Shown piece by piece: positions 44,341-54,700 of a stretch of DNA of 64,000 nt (position 1 is its first letter; each line of letters begins with the position of its first letter). The DNA comes from CAWFNW01 sp963817405 (GTDB lineage: Bacteria; Actinomycetota; Coriobacteriia; Anaerosomatales; Anaerosomataceae): NCBI GenBank assembly GCA_963817405.1, contig CAWFNW010000001.1, forward strand, positions 496,001 to 560,000, read 5' to 3'. A model generated the notes under the pieces. The model saw only the letters and a list, made by a program, of their open reading frames with translations, was not told the origin of the DNA and did no database searches. The position numbers and the translations under genes are program-made.

Positions 44341-47300
44341 TCAGACGACCCAGCAGCAACCGGCACCGAGGAGCTGCTTGAGCTCGGCGTGGAGCGACGC
44401 CGACTCCGCGTCCACGCAGAAGTCCGCGGGAAGCTTCATCACCTGCGTCTTCTCGCCGCCGACGAGCTCCACGTGGACATGGTCGCGTCCCGTGTGATCG
44501 CGGAGCGTCTGCATGAAGCGCTCGAGCCGGCCGTTGGAGAGCATGGCGGCGTCCGCGCGCACGCGGAGGGTCGCCGGCGGCTTCCGGAAGCTGCCGTCGT
44601 CGGAGAGCGGCTCGACCTCGTGCACGATGAGCTTGCGGCCGCGGTCCGACTGCTCCACTTTGGCGCGCAGCCGCACGACCGCGTCTTCGTGCACGACGTC
44701 GCGATAGCGCTCGTAGACCTGCGGGAAGAGGACCGCCTCCATCGAGGCCTCGAGGTCTTCGAGCGTGATCGTGCCCATGAGCTTGCCGGCGCGCGTAGCG
44801 ATGCGCTCGGACTTGGTGACGATCCCGGCGAACCAGCCCGACAACCCGTCCTTCGCGTCGACCGCATCGGCGAGCGCGACCGTCCGCGCACGCTTGATGA
44901 GGTCCGCGATCTCCGCGAGCGGGTGGTCCGAGACGTAGATGCCGAGCATCTCCTTCTCGAAGGCGAGCTTCACGCCCTTGTCCCACTCGACGCCGTCGGG
45001 CGCGGGGACCTCAACGGCGGCCTCGAACAGCGAGCCCTGACCGCTGTCCTCATCCTTCTGTACCTTGAGCGCCGCGTCCATCGCGCTCTCCATGAGCACC
45101 ATCAGCTGGCGGCGCGGGTAGCCGGTGCTGTCGAACGCGCCGCCCTTGATGAGCGCCTCGACGGTCTTCTTGTTCATCGCCTTCAGGTCGACCCGGCTGA
45201 GGAAGTCGTGGAGCGAGCTGTACGCGCCGCCGCGCTTCCGCTCGGCCACGATGGTGTCGACGACGCCCTCGCCCACCCCGCGGATGCCGGCAAGCCCGAA
45301 ACGCACGCCGTCACCCACGGCGGTGAAGTCCTTGCCCGAGGTGTTGACGTCCGGGGGCAGGACTTTGATGCCGGCGCTGTTGCACGCGGCGATGTAGCGG
45401 ACGATCGAGTCGGTCTTGCCCGAGTAGCTCGTGAGCACGGCCGCCATGAACTCCAGCGGGTAGTGCGCTTTGAGGTACGCGGTCTGGTACGCGATGAGGC
45501 CGTACGCCGCCGAGTGGCTCTTGTTGAAGCCGTAGCCGGCGAACTTCTCGATGTCGTCGTAGACGCGCCCGGCGAGCCTGCGGTCGTAGCCGCCGGCGAC
45601 CGAGCCCTCGATGAAGTCGCTCCGCCACTTGGCCATCTCTTCGGGCCGCTTCTTGCCCATGGCCTTGCGGAGCTTGTCCGCCTTGGCCGCGGAGAAACCG
45701 GCCATGACCATCGAGATGCGCATGACCTGCTCTTGGTAGACCATCGTGCCGTGGGTCTCCTCCAGCACGGGCTTCAGGCGCTCGTCGTAGTACTCGACCT
45801 TCGCTCGGCCGTGCTTGCGCGCCACGAAGTCCTTCGTCATGCCCGAGTTGAGCGGGCCCGGACGATAGAGCGCGAGACATGCGACGATCTCCGCGAACGA
45901 CTCCGGCTGCAGGTCCTTCACGAGCTGTCGCATGCCCGGCGACTCACCCAGCTGGAAGACGCCGTCCACATCCCCGCGCCGGATGAGCGCGAAGGTCTCG
46001 GCGTCGTCCCAGGGCAGGCTGTCGAGGTCGATGTCCACGCCGTGGTTCTCGCGGATCGCCTTCACGGCCTTGGCGAGCACCGTGAGGGTCCTCAGGCCCA
46101 GGAAGTCCATCTTCAACAGGCCGAGCTCGGCGATGACCGAGCCTTCGTACTGCGTGATGACGGCGCCGCCCTTGGTGTCGCGCTTCACCGGCGCGTAGCA
46201 GGCCAGCGGCTCGCGGCAGATCACGACGGCCGCCGCATGCACGCCCTCGCCGCGCACGATACCTTCGAGCGCCCTCGCGGCGTCGATGATGCGCTTCGTG
46301 TCGCCGCCCGCTTCGTAGTCCGCGCGCAGGTCCGCATTCTCCCTGAGCGAGCCGTCGATGGTGGCCTCAGGGCCTTCCTGAATCTGCTTGGCGATCTTGT
46401 CCGGCACGCCGAAGGGGTAGCCGAGCACGCGCCCGGCGTCGCGGACCGCGCCGCGCGCCTTCATCGTGTTGTACGTGACGACCTGCGCGACGCGCTCGTC
46501 CCCGTACGTCGCGCGGACGTAGTCGATGACCTCGCCGCGGCGCTCGTCGTCGAAGTCGATGTCGATGTCCGGCATCTCCATGCGCTCCGGGTTGAGGAAG
46601 CGCTCGAAGATGAGCCCGTGCTTGATGGGGTCGAGGCTGGTGATACCGAGCGCGTAGGCGATGATCGCGCCGGCGGCGCTGCCGCGGCCGGGCCCCACGC
46701 CGATGTCGTGTTCCTTCGCCCACCGCACGAAGTCCGCGACGATGAGGAAGTAGGCGGAGAGCCCCTTGTCGGCGATCACGGTGAGCTCGCTCTCGAGCCG
46801 CTCGAGCGCCTCATTCGGCACCGGGTCGCCGTAGCGCCACGCGAGCCCGGCGAGGCACTCCTGGCGCAGGTGGACGTCCTCGGTCAGGCCGTGTGGGACG
46901 TCGAACACCGGCAGGATGATCTTCCCGAACTCCAGGTTGACCTCGCAGCGCTCGGCGATGGCTGCGGTGTTGGTGACGGCCTCTTCGTACCCCTCGAGCG
47001 CGCCCGCCATCTCCTCCCCGGACTTCAGGTAGAACTGGTCCGAGGAGAACTTGAGCCGCGTCTCGTCGTCGAGCGTCCTGCCGGTCTGGATGCACAGCAG
47101 CATGTCCTGCGCGATGGAGTCGTTCGCACTCACGTAGTGGACGTCGTTGGTGCCCACGAGCGGCAGCCCCAGCTCGCGGCCGAGGCCGGCAAGCTGCCGG
47201 TTGAGGTCGCTCTGCGACACCCCGTTGTCCGCGATGATGCCCTGGTTCTGTACCTCCAGGTAGAAGTTGCCCTCCCCGAAGATGCGCGCGTACGTCTCCG

Positions 47301-47793
47301 CCCAGCGGCGGGCCTCCTCGGTCTCCCCGCGCTCGAGCGACTTGCTCACGATCCCGCTCATGCACGCCGAGGTGGCGATCAGCCCGTCCGAGTAGCGCTC
47401 CAGAAGCTCAAGGTCCACCTGAGGCTTGTAGTAGTAGCCCGAGAGCCACGCCTCTGACACCATCGACATCAGGTTGCGGTAGCCCTCGTCGTTCCTGGCG
47501 AGCAGCAGCAGGTGGTAGAGGTTGGGCTTGCCGTCCCTCTTCTCGCGCGAGTCCGGCGTGAAGTAGATCTCACAGCCGAGCACCGGCCGCATGGGACCGC
47601 GCCCGCTCTCAGCATTCCCCTTGACCGCCGCCTTGTAGAACTCGACCGCGCCGAACATGACGCCGTGGTCGGTTATGGAGAGTGCCGGCATGTCCAGCTG
47701 CCAGGCGCGGTCCAGGAGCGCCTCGACCTTGGCGCTCCCGTCGAGCATGGAGTACTGCGAATGGGTGTGCAGATGGACGAACGGCTGCGGCAT
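44341..47793 (-). CDS. dnaE: DNA polymerase III alpha subunit
   Basis: 1150 aa replicative polymerase. PHP domain starts HLHTHSQYSMLDG; polymerase region has GPGRGSAAGA, the metal aspartates in PDIDIDFDDERR, the HAAAVVI motif, then KMDFLGLRTLT, GYGFNKSHSAAYGL, a helix-hairpin-helix (GIRGVGEGVV) and a C-terminal OB fold. DnaE1 type; no exonuclease domain. It begins 2 nt after the YerC-like gene. Confidence 0.97.
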   Translation of the reverse strand: MPQPFVHLHTHSQYSMLDGSAKVEALLDRAWQLDMPALSITDHGVMFGAVEFYKAAVKGNAESGRGPMRPVLGCEIYFTPDSREKRDGKPNLYHLLLLARNDEGYRNLMSMVSEAWLSGYYYKPQVDLELLERYSDGLIATSACMSGIVSKSLERGETEEARRWAETYARIFGEGNFYLEVQNQGIIADNGVSQSDLNRQLAGLGRELGLPLVGTNDVHYVSANDSIAQDMLLCIQTGRTLDDETRLKFSSDQFYLKSGEEMAGALEGYEEAVTNTAAIAERCEVNLEFGKIILPVFDVPHGLTEDVHLRQECLAGLAWRYGDPVPNEALERLESELTVIADKGLSAYFLIVADFVRWAKEHDIGVGPGRGSAAGAIIAYALGITSLDPIKHGLIFERFLNPERMEMPDIDIDFDDERRGEVIDYVRATYGDERVAQVVTYNTMKARGAVRDAGRVLGYPFGVPDKIAKQIQEGPEATIDGSLRENADLRADYEAGGDTKRIIDAARALEGIVRGEGVHAAAVVICREPLACYAPVKRDTKGGAVITQYEGSVIAELGLLKMDFLGLRTLTVLAKAVKAIRENHGVDIDLDSLPWDDAETFALIRRGDVDGVFQLGESPGMRQLVKDLQPESFAEIVACLALYRPGPLNSGMTKDFVARKHGRAKVEYYDERLKPVLEETHGTMVYQEQVMRISMVMAGFSAAKADKLRKAMGKKRPEEMAKWRSDFIEGSVAGGYDRRLAGRVYDDIEKFAGYGFNKSHSAAYGLIAYQTAYLKAHYPLEFMAAVLTSYSGKTDSIVRYIAACNSAGIKVLPPDVNTSGKDFTAVGDGVRFGLAGIRGVGEGVVDTIVAERKRGGAYSSLHDFLSRVDLKAMNKKTVEALIKGGAFDSTGYPRRQLMVLMESAMDAALKVQKDEDSGQGSLFEAAVEVPAPDGVEWDKGVKLAFEKEMLGIYVSDHPLAEIADLIKRARTVALADAVDAKDGLSGWFAGIVTKSERIATRAGKLMGTITLEDLEASMEAVLFPQVYERYRDVVHEDAVVRLRAKVEQSDRGRKLIVHEVEPLSDDGSFRKPPATLRVRADAAMLSNGRLERFMQTLRDHTGRDHVHVELVGGEKTQVMKLPADFCVDAESASLHAELKQLLGAGCCWVV

Positions 47794-47795
47794 GG

Positions 47796-48107
47796 TTACT
47801 CGGCCGCCTCCTCAACAAGCGGTCCGAGGCGGTCGATGACGCGGGCGTAGCCGTCTTCTCCGTAGTTGAGCGCGCGGCTCACGCGGCTGATGGTGGTCGT
47901 GGACGCGCCGGTGGCCTGCTGGATGCGCGTGTAGTGCTCCCCCGCCGCCAGCATGCGTGCCACCGCGAGCCGCTGGGCCATGTCCTGGACCTCGCGGATC
48001 GTGCACACGTCTCTGAGAAACGCATAGACGTCATCCGGGCTGCCGAGGGCGAGGAACGCTTCCAGCAGCGCATCGACGTCAGGCGTGCGGAGGCGGTCTT
48101 GAGGCAT
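47796..48107 (-). CDS. YerC/TrpR-family DNA-binding protein
   Basis: 103 aa. DVYAFLRDVCTIREVQDMAQRLAVARML followed by YTRIQQATGASTTTISRVSRAL is the TrpR-type helix-turn-helix of YerC/YecD proteins. I recall that Firmicute YerC homologues have been proposed as histidine-pathway repressors (HisR); a palindrome precedes the his operon here. Co-transcribed with dnaE. Start 48107 (MPQDRLRT) chosen over an upstream TTG. Confidence 0.88.
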   Translation of the reverse strand: MPQDRLRTPDVDALLEAFLALGSPDDVYAFLRDVCTIREVQDMAQRLAVARMLAAGEHYTRIQQATGASTTTISRVSRALNYGEDGYARVIDRLGPLVEEAAE

Positions 48108-48185
48108 GGGCGGCGTCCCCCCAGGAATCGACTTGATACGCAAGATGATGTGGACATGCTACCACCGCGGTGCCACATGATGGGT

Positions 48186-48202
48186 GCCGTCCGGCGGACG
48201 GC
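48186..48202 (-). terminator. Hairpin after the FAH-family gene
   Basis: GCCGTC and GACGGC pair around CGGCG about 30 nt beyond the stop. Short, no T-run; weak call. Confidence 0.3.
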
Positions 48203-48232
48203 GGGTGACATCTGACGGACGGCAGGGGCGCG

Positions 48233-48982
48233 CTACACCACCTGGTTGGTGAGGCTCCCCACGCCCTCGATGCGCACCTCGACGGTGTCGCCACGCCGCA
48301 TCGGCCCGATACCTGCGGGCGTGCCCGTGAGCACCAGGTCGCCCGGCAGGAGCGTCATGACCCCGCTGATGAAGCTCACGAGGTCGTAGACGTCGCGGAC
48401 CATGTCCGAGGTGGACGCCTTCTGCCGCTGCTCGCCGTTGACGAACGTCTCGATGGTGAGGTTACTCGGGTCGACGTCGGTCTCCACCCACGGCCCGACG
48501 GGACAGAAGGTGTCGAAGCCCTTCGCCCGGGTCCACTGCCCGTCGACCTTCTGCAGGCGGCGCGAGGTGACGTCGTTCGCGCACGTGAAGCCGAGCACGT
48601 GGTTCTTCGCCGCCTCGGGCGAGATGCGGTGCGTCCGGCGTCCGATGACCGCGGCGAGCTCGCCTTCGTAGTCGATCGTTTGCATGCCCGGCGGCATGTG
48701 GATCTCGCCGTTCGGACCGGTGATGGCCGTGGGCGGCTTCAGGAAGATCACCGGCTCTTTGGGCAGGTCGTGACCCATCTCCTGTGCGTGCGCCCGGTAG
48801 TTGATGCCGACGCACACGATCTTGGTTGGGATGACGGGGCTGAGCAGCGCAGCCTGGTCGAGCGGGACGACACCCTCCGGCTCCCACGCGGCGAACGGCT
48901 CGTCCGAGATGAGCGTGACGCTCGTGTCATCGGCAAGCCCGTAGCGAACGTCTTCATCCTGGAAGATGCGGACGACCCTCAT
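48233..48982 (-). CDS. Fumarylacetoacetate hydrolase family protein
   Basis: 249 aa. The metal-binding Glu and Asp residues of the FAH fold are in TIDYEGELAAVIG and CANDVTSR; KIVCVGINYRAHAQEMG and LTGTPAGIGPMRRGD are family signatures. Members hydrolyse or decarboxylate 2-keto acids (acylpyruvate, oxaloacetate). Substrate not identifiable. Stands alone. Confidence 0.9.
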   Translation of the reverse strand: MRVVRIFQDEDVRYGLADDTSVTLISDEPFAAWEPEGVVPLDQAALLSPVIPTKIVCVGINYRAHAQEMGHDLPKEPVIFLKPPTAITGPNGEIHMPPGMQTIDYEGELAAVIGRRTHRISPEAAKNHVLGFTCANDVTSRRLQKVDGQWTRAKGFDTFCPVGPWVETDVDPSNLTIETFVNGEQRQKASTSDMVRDVYDLVSFISGVMTLLPGDLVLTGTPAGIGPMRRGDTVEVRIEGVGSLTNQVV

Positions 48983-49060
48983 GCTGCCCCCCTGAGGACT
49001 GAAGCGCGTTCCTGAGGCCCGGCGCGTCCGAGCCGCATTCCCTCACACCTTCAGTTCAAC

Positions 49061-50290
49061 TCAGGCAGCCGGGTTCCTGCCTGCATCCCGGGCGCGGTCG
49101 ATGCGCCCCGCCGACCGGAGGCCGACAAGCGCCGCCACAACCACGACCACGCCGCCCGCCAAGAGCGTCTGCTGGATGCCGATGACCGCCGCGAGCGCGG
49201 GCACGAACGCGAGCGGGAGGAGCTCGCCGGCGCTCCGGTGCCACTGCGCCGTCCCCACGACGCGTCCCACGTACTCGTGCGGCGAGTCGATGTGCAGGAG
49301 GGTGCGCAGGAGCGGCTCCAGCGCGCCGAGGAACGCGCCGAGAAAGAACGCGCCCACCGCGATGAAGCGGAGGTTCGTGGAGCCCACGTAGAGAAAGATC
49401 CCCACGCCCACGAGCGCCGTGAACACTCCGAGGCCGCGCGCGCTCACGACCTTGTCCGGCAATCGCGGCAGCAGCGCCGCGCCGAAGATGAGCCCCACGC
49501 CGAGCGCGGTGTTCATCCAGCCGAACCACTCGACACCGACGCCCACCACGTCGCGGTAGAAGAGCGTCTCCAACGCCGAGAAGGCGCCGAACCCGAACCA
49601 CACGACGGTGCCCATGAGGATCGCGAAGCGGATCGAGTGCGTCGTGTAGGCCACGCGGAGACCGTCGGTGAAGTTGTTCCAGGTGTCGCCGGACGCGTGC
49701 TCGCGCGGGGTCTCGTCGATGCGCGTGAACCACGCCGCGCCAGCTGCCACCACCGAGGCGACCACCATCACCCAGAAGACGGGCCGCATGCCGTATGCCT
49801 TCGACACGAACGCGCCGACCGCCGGGCCCAGCACGAAGCCGAGCGACGAGCCGCCCTCGATGAACGCGTTCGCGCGTTCCAGCTCGTGGCGCGTGTGATA
49901 GAGGTACGGCGCGAACGACGCGCCCGCCGTGAACGTGGGCACGCCGAACATCGAGAACCAGGCCGAGCAGAGCACGAAGATCGTGAACGACGGCGCCACC
50001 ATCATGGCAAGCACCGGCGGGATGCTCCCAAGCTCGGCGCCGATCATGACCTTCCGCGGCCCCAAGCGGTCGATGAGCACGCCGGCAACGAGCGAACCGA
50101 TGATCGCCGCCACGCCGTTCACGGCCGACATCGCAGCAAGCTCGCCCGCGGTGGCCTTAAAGACGTACGCGGCCGTCCCCCACGTGCCGATGAACCACAC
50201 CGCCGTCCCGCCAAGGCGCGAGACGAAGCGTGCGGTGACGACGAACGCAAGGTTGCGGTCGCCGCCGAGCGAGCGTGCGGTAGAGGTCAC
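49061..50290 (-). CDS. MFS transporter
   Basis: 409 aa, about twelve membrane helices with LIDRLGPRKVMIG as the loop 2-3 signature. It starts at GTG 50290 overlapping the cimA stop (GTGA), so it is translated with citramalate synthase; a role in exporting a pathway intermediate is possible but unsupported. Resembles macrolide/enterobactin-type exporters. Confidence 0.87.
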   Translation of the reverse strand: MTSTARSLGGDRNLAFVVTARFVSRLGGTAVWFIGTWGTAAYVFKATAGELAAMSAVNGVAAIIGSLVAGVLIDRLGPRKVMIGAELGSIPPVLAMMVAPSFTIFVLCSAWFSMFGVPTFTAGASFAPYLYHTRHELERANAFIEGGSSLGFVLGPAVGAFVSKAYGMRPVFWVMVVASVVAAGAAWFTRIDETPREHASGDTWNNFTDGLRVAYTTHSIRFAILMGTVVWFGFGAFSALETLFYRDVVGVGVEWFGWMNTALGVGLIFGAALLPRLPDKVVSARGLGVFTALVGVGIFLYVGSTNLRFIAVGAFFLGAFLGALEPLLRTLLHIDSPHEYVGRVVGTAQWHRSAGELLPLAFVPALAAVIGIQQTLLAGGVVVVVAALVGLRSAGRIDRARDAGRNPAA

Positions 50291-51873
50291 TCGGCCGCCT
50301 TCGGGTGCGACAAGCCGTACTCGACCGAGTCGACGAGCGCCTCCCACGAGGCCTCGATGATGTTCTCGGAGACGCCTACCGTGCCCCAGCTCTTGTCGCC
50401 GTCGGTTGACTCGATCAGCACGCGCGTCACCGCGCCGGTGCCCTTCTTCTCGTCGAGCACGCGCACCTTGAAGTCGGAGAGCGACATGGCGTCGAGCGCC
50501 GGATAGTAGCGGCCGATCGCGATGCGCAGCGCTCGGTCGAGCGCGTTCACGGGGCCGTTGCCCTCGGCGGTCGCGATGAAGCGGTGGCCCTCCACGTGCA
50601 CCTTGATGGTGGCCTCGGTCATCACTCGGCCGTCTTCACGCTTCTCCATGATGCAGCGGAAGCTCTCGAGCATGAACGACGGCTCGTAGGTGCCGGTCGC
50701 CTTGCGGAGCATGATCTCAAGCGACGCGTCGGCAGCCTCGAAGGTGTAGCCCTCGTGCTCCTTCGCCTTGATGGTCTCCAGCACCGAGGAAAGGGCGGGA
50801 TCGTCGCCGGCAAGCGTCACCCCGAGCTCCTGCGCCTTCATGACCAGGCTCGCGCGCCCGGCGAGCTCGCTCACCACGACGCGCGCGAGGTTGCCCACGA
50901 GCGAGGGGTCGATGTGCTCGTAGGCCGCCGCGAGGCGGGCTGTGGCGCTCACGTGCACGCCGCCCTTGTGGGCGAACGCGCTCGCACCGACGTACGGCTG
51001 GTGCGGGTTGGGCGCGATGTTCGCGGTCTCAGCGACGAAGTGCGAGACCTCGGTCGTGAGCTTCAGCTGCTCGCGCGTGATGCACTCGCGCCCCATCTTC
51101 AACACGAGCGACGGGATGATTGTGAGCAGGTCGGCGTTGCCGGCGCGCTCGCCGTACCCGTTCGCCGTGCCCTGCACGTGGACGCAGCCGACATCCACCG
51201 CGACCAGCGAGTTCGCCACGGCGCAGCCCGCATCGTTGTGGGCGTGGATCCCAAGCGGCGCGGCCACCTCCGGCGCGACGAGGCGCACGATGCGCGCGAC
51301 CTCGTGCGGGAGCGTGCCGCCGTTGGTGTCGCAGAGCACGACTGCCGCGGCACCGGCACCCGCGGCGGTCCTGCAGACCGAAAGCGCGTAGTTGGGGTTG
51401 GCCGTGTAGCCGTCGAAGAAGTGCTCGGCGTCGAAGAAGACCGTCCGCCCCTGCTCCTTGAGGTACGCCACCGATTCGGCCACCATCTGCAGGTTCTCCT
51501 CCAGCGTGGCGCCGAGCGTCTCAGTCACGTGCAGGTCCCAGGCCTTGCCGAAGATGCAGACCACGCTCGTGCCGGCGTCCAGGAGCGCCTGCAACCCGAG
51601 GTCGTCCGCCGGAGCAGCGTCCTTGCGCCGCGTAGAACCGAAGGCGGTGATGGTGGCGTTGGCGAGCTTCAGGTCCCGGGCGCGCTCGAAGAACTCCAGG
51701 TCCTTGGGGTTGGAGCCCGGAAAACCGCCCTCAACGTAGTGCACGCCAAGGTCGTCGAGGCGCATCGCGATGCGCAGCTTGTCCTCGACCGAGAGCGACA
51801 TGCCCTCTCGCTGCGTGCCATCACGAAGCGTCGTGTCGTAGAGCGTGACCGCGTTCATGGGGTTGCCGTTCAT
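50287..51873 (-). CDS. cimA: (R)-citramalate synthase
   Basis: 528 aa. Condenses pyruvate and acetyl-CoA to citramalate, a threonine-independent entry to isoleucine. TIM-barrel part: LYDTTLRDGTQREGMS, GFPGSNPKD, the catalytic HAHNDAGCAVANS metal site and GNADLLTIIPSL. The C-terminal part (about 400-520) is the LeuA-type regulatory dimer domain. The protein follows the CimA clade rather than LeuA by the TQREGMS and HVQGTANGYGERAGN stretches. Start 51873 with AAGGA. Confidence 0.92.
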   Translation of the reverse strand: MNGNPMNAVTLYDTTLRDGTQREGMSLSVEDKLRIAMRLDDLGVHYVEGGFPGSNPKDLEFFERARDLKLANATITAFGSTRRKDAAPADDLGLQALLDAGTSVVCIFGKAWDLHVTETLGATLEENLQMVAESVAYLKEQGRTVFFDAEHFFDGYTANPNYALSVCRTAAGAGAAAVVLCDTNGGTLPHEVARIVRLVAPEVAAPLGIHAHNDAGCAVANSLVAVDVGCVHVQGTANGYGERAGNADLLTIIPSLVLKMGRECITREQLKLTTEVSHFVAETANIAPNPHQPYVGASAFAHKGGVHVSATARLAAAYEHIDPSLVGNLARVVVSELAGRASLVMKAQELGVTLAGDDPALSSVLETIKAKEHEGYTFEAADASLEIMLRKATGTYEPSFMLESFRCIMEKREDGRVMTEATIKVHVEGHRFIATAEGNGPVNALDRALRIAIGRYYPALDAMSLSDFKVRVLDEKKGTGAVTRVLIESTDGDKSWGTVGVSENIIEASWEALVDSVEYGLSHPKAAE

Positions 51874-51935
51874 GGGATTCCTTCTGCCCTGAATGGATGG
51901 AGCATCATGCATCCCGACAGCATAGCGTGTCACGC

Positions 51936-53714
51936 CTATCCACCGCCCGCTGCGATGATTGACTCGGCCTGTTCGATTGCGCTCAGCCGACCGGGGTCGT
52001 GGTCGTCGACCAGCCGAGCGATCCTGAGGTGCTCGCGCGCCTTGTCGATTCGCCCGTTGGTTGCCAGGTAGAGAGCGTACTCGGCATGAGCGAGCGGATA
52101 GATAGGGTACCGACGGAACGCTTCTGCGAACGCGGCGTCGACGCGTTCCGCTGGCTCATTGTAGTACCGCCGGGTGCCTGCGAGCTTCAGGGCGTACTCT
52201 GGGAAGTGCTTGTCGAGCGACACAGCACGCTCGATCGAGGCGAGGTCAATCCGGTCCATGGCGTACGAAGGCACCGTCGGCGCCGCCCATCCCGTGTGCA
52301 GCGATGTGAGATACGCGACGTGGGCATCAAGCCTCCATACACTACTCGCCACGACCGACTGTGCGGCAAGTCCAGGAGAAATCTCCTCGCCCGACACCTC
52401 GAGGGTGGCGCGCGTGGCAGCATTGAGCGCCATGACCGCACTCGTCAGGGCGGTGAACGCTAGAGCCGCCCCGCCCGCCCGGCGCCATCGTCGTCGGGCG
52501 ACCAGCGACGACGCCGACCGCTTCGCGGGGTGCGGTGTCGTCGGCTGCGACAGCGAGATCCCAATCATGAGGGCCAGCAACGGCCAGACATGCAAGGTGA
52601 CCGGAGCAGTCAGCCCGACCACGAGACAGGCGCCGAGCGCCCAGATCGCCGGAGCCGCGTCGATACCCGAACGGACACGGCACCGCCAGACACCGACGGT
52701 CTCAAGTGCGAACCACACGAACAGCGCAAGCCCGACAATCCCAGTGGAGACCGCAACCAACGCGAGGAAGTTGTGGGGGTCCATCGCTCCCGGCACGAGT
52801 AGTGTGGCCTCACCGGCGGTAGCCATCGCCTCGGTCCGCACCGCCGCCCTCGCGCTGAAGAAGCCGTCGGGACCCCATCCCGTCGCCGGGCGCTGTCCCA
52901 CAGCCAGCGCTCCCTCTTTCAACATCGATAACCGCCCGCCGAGGACGAGATCGCCCGCCGAGCCCAGAACGCCCGACGGACCGGATGCGAGCGTCGCGAC
53001 GAGAACGACGCCTGCCATAAGAGCGCCCAGTGCTGCCAGCTTGTGCGCGGTTCGCGCCCGAACGCGGCGCGCCACCGCCCACGCGACCCACGCGAGCGCC
53101 AACACGCCAGCGACTCGGGACCGTGTTGCCGGCAGCGCGATAATCGCGAGCGCGATGGTTCCAAAGCGCGCCCATCGCTCACCGACCCGCGCTTCGGCCG
53201 TTGGCAGTGTCCACGGCAGCAGCAGCAAAAGACCCTCGCCCAGGTACGTCGAATTGAAGAAGGTACCCGCGCTCATGGGTGAAGCGACGACCTGACCGTA
53301 GGCGACCCACCCAAGCTCGGCGAGCACCACCAGCCACGCGTAGCGATCAAGCAACCTGCGCGCCTCTGGCCCGTAGCGTGAGGCTGCCATCACCAACGCG
53401 GTCATCGCCAGCAGCAGGAGCCAACCAAGCATACTCGTGGGCTCGCCGACCATGCTGGCCCAGAAGCGACCGGAAGCGAGGGCGCTCACGAAAGCCCACG
53501 CCAGGAACGCACCCCACGCAAACGTGAGGCGCATTGGCGGGACATCCGGGGGTCGGTCCTTCAGCAGTGCGATGGCGGCAATCAGACCGATGACCCCAAC
53601 CAAGGTGGCCGTGATGTCCACGCTCTGCGACTGACTTGAGACGTCCGGAGCGATGATTGCTGCAATCGCGGCGAGGACAAGGACACGTGCGGGCACCTTA
53701 CCCCGCGGTAACAC
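51936..53714 (-). CDS. O-antigen ligase-like membrane protein with C-terminal repeat domain
   Basis: About 592 aa from GTG 53714, or 586 from GTG 53696; neither has a strong ribosome-binding site. About ten to twelve membrane helices with the Wzy_C region (GQRPATGWGPDGFF, MDPHNFLALVAVSTG) typical of O-antigen ligases/polymerases, then a C-terminal TPR-like part (FRRYPIYPLAHAEYALYL, AREHLRIARLVDDHDP). Likely joins or polymerises surface glycans. Confidence 0.82.
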   Translation of the reverse strand: MLPRGKVPARVLVLAAIAAIIAPDVSSQSQSVDITATLVGVIGLIAAIALLKDRPPDVPPMRLTFAWGAFLAWAFVSALASGRFWASMVGEPTSMLGWLLLLAMTALVMAASRYGPEARRLLDRYAWLVVLAELGWVAYGQVVASPMSAGTFFNSTYLGEGLLLLLPWTLPTAEARVGERWARFGTIALAIIALPATRSRVAGVLALAWVAWAVARRVRARTAHKLAALGALMAGVVLVATLASGPSGVLGSAGDLVLGGRLSMLKEGALAVGQRPATGWGPDGFFSARAAVRTEAMATAGEATLLVPGAMDPHNFLALVAVSTGIVGLALFVWFALETVGVWRCRVRSGIDAAPAIWALGACLVVGLTAPVTLHVWPLLALMIGISLSQPTTPHPAKRSASSLVARRRWRRAGGAALAFTALTSAVMALNAATRATLEVSGEEISPGLAAQSVVASSVWRLDAHVAYLTSLHTGWAAPTVPSYAMDRIDLASIERAVSLDKHFPEYALKLAGTRRYYNEPAERVDAAFAEAFRRYPIYPLAHAEYALYLATNGRIDKAREHLRIARLVDDHDPGRLSAIEQAESIIAAGGG

Positions 53715-53785
53715 GGAGGTCTGTCCCGAAGAAGTCGTCCTCGCTGGAGATCGCCTTCGTGCGACCACGACCGCACGCCATCCTG

Positions 53786-54700
53786 TCAGACGTATTCGAG
53801 CCACTCCTCGTAGCCCGGCTCCTCGCCGTGCACCACGCGGAAGTACGTCTTCTGGAGCTCGAGGGTGACCGGACCGGCGTCGCCAAGCACGTGGCCGTCC
53901 ACGGTGCGAACCGGGACCAACTCGGCGGCGGTGCCCGTCATGAACATCTCGTCGGCCATGTAGAGGTCGGTGCGCACGAGCGACTCCTCGATGACCGGGA
54001 AGTCCATGTTGTCGGCGATGACCATGACCGAGTCGCGCGTGATGCCCTCCAGGATGCCGTCGGAGACGGGCGGCGTGGAGATGACGCCGTCGCGCACGAT
54101 GAAGAGGTTCTCGCCCGAGCCCTCGCAGACCTTGCCTTCTTCGTTCAGCAGGATGGCTTCTGCGTAACCGTGACGGTTGGCCTCGATCTTCGCGAAGCCC
54201 GAGTTGAGGTAGCTTGCCGAGGACTTGATCGCCGGGGGTATCGCGTTGATGCTCCGCTGGCGCCAGGACGACACGCCCACGTCCACGCCCTGCACAAGCG
54301 CGGCTTCCCCGAGGTACGACTCCCACGGCCACACGGCGATGCTCACCTGCACGGGCGCTGGAATGGGGTCGACACCCATGACGCCGTAACCGCGAAACGC
54401 GATCGGGCGTATGTAGCATGCGGGGAGGTTGTTCGCTCGGATGGTGTCACGAACGGCCAGGACAAGCTCGTCCACCGAGTAGCCGAGGTCCATGAAGAGC
54501 ATCCGCGAGGAACGCTCGAAGCGCTCCATGTGCTCGGTCAGACGGAAGACGGCGGGACCATTCTCTGTCGAGTAGCAGCGGATGCCCTCGAAGACGGCCG
54601 TGCCGTAGTGGAGCGCGTGCGTGAGAACGTGCACCTTGGCGTCCGCCCAAGGGACGAGAGCGCCATCCATCCAGATGAACTCCACCTCGGGCAGTGCCAT
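53786..54700 (-). CDS. ilvE: Branched-chain amino acid aminotransferase
   Basis: 304 aa, fold type IV PLP enzyme. GTAVFEGIRCY, the PLP lysine in AIPPAIKSSASYLNS, LLNEEGKVCEGSGENLFIV and MFMTGTAAEL are diagnostic. It finishes leucine, isoleucine and valine synthesis, fitting the citramalate synthase encoded 1.9 kb downstream in the same direction. Start 54700 with GGGGAG. Confidence 0.96.
   Translation of the reverse strand: MALPEVEFIWMDGALVPWADAKVHVLTHALHYGTAVFEGIRCYSTENGPAVFRLTEHMERFERSSRMLFMDLGYSVDELVLAVRDTIRANNLPACYIRPIAFRGYGVMGVDPIPAPVQVSIAVWPWESYLGEAALVQGVDVGVSSWRQRSINAIPPAIKSSASYLNSGFAKIEANRHGYAEAILLNEEGKVCEGSGENLFIVRDGVISTPPVSDGILEGITRDSVMVIADNMDFPVIEESLVRTDLYMADEMFMTGTAAELVPVRTVDGHVLGDAGPVTLELQKTYFRVVHGEEPGYEEWLEYV

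Noticed and set aside
44389..47457. A 1022-aa open frame on the plus strand
   Set aside because: It is opposite dnaE in a high-GC region; it is Arg/Val/His-rich with no domain pattern. dnaE has full motifs.
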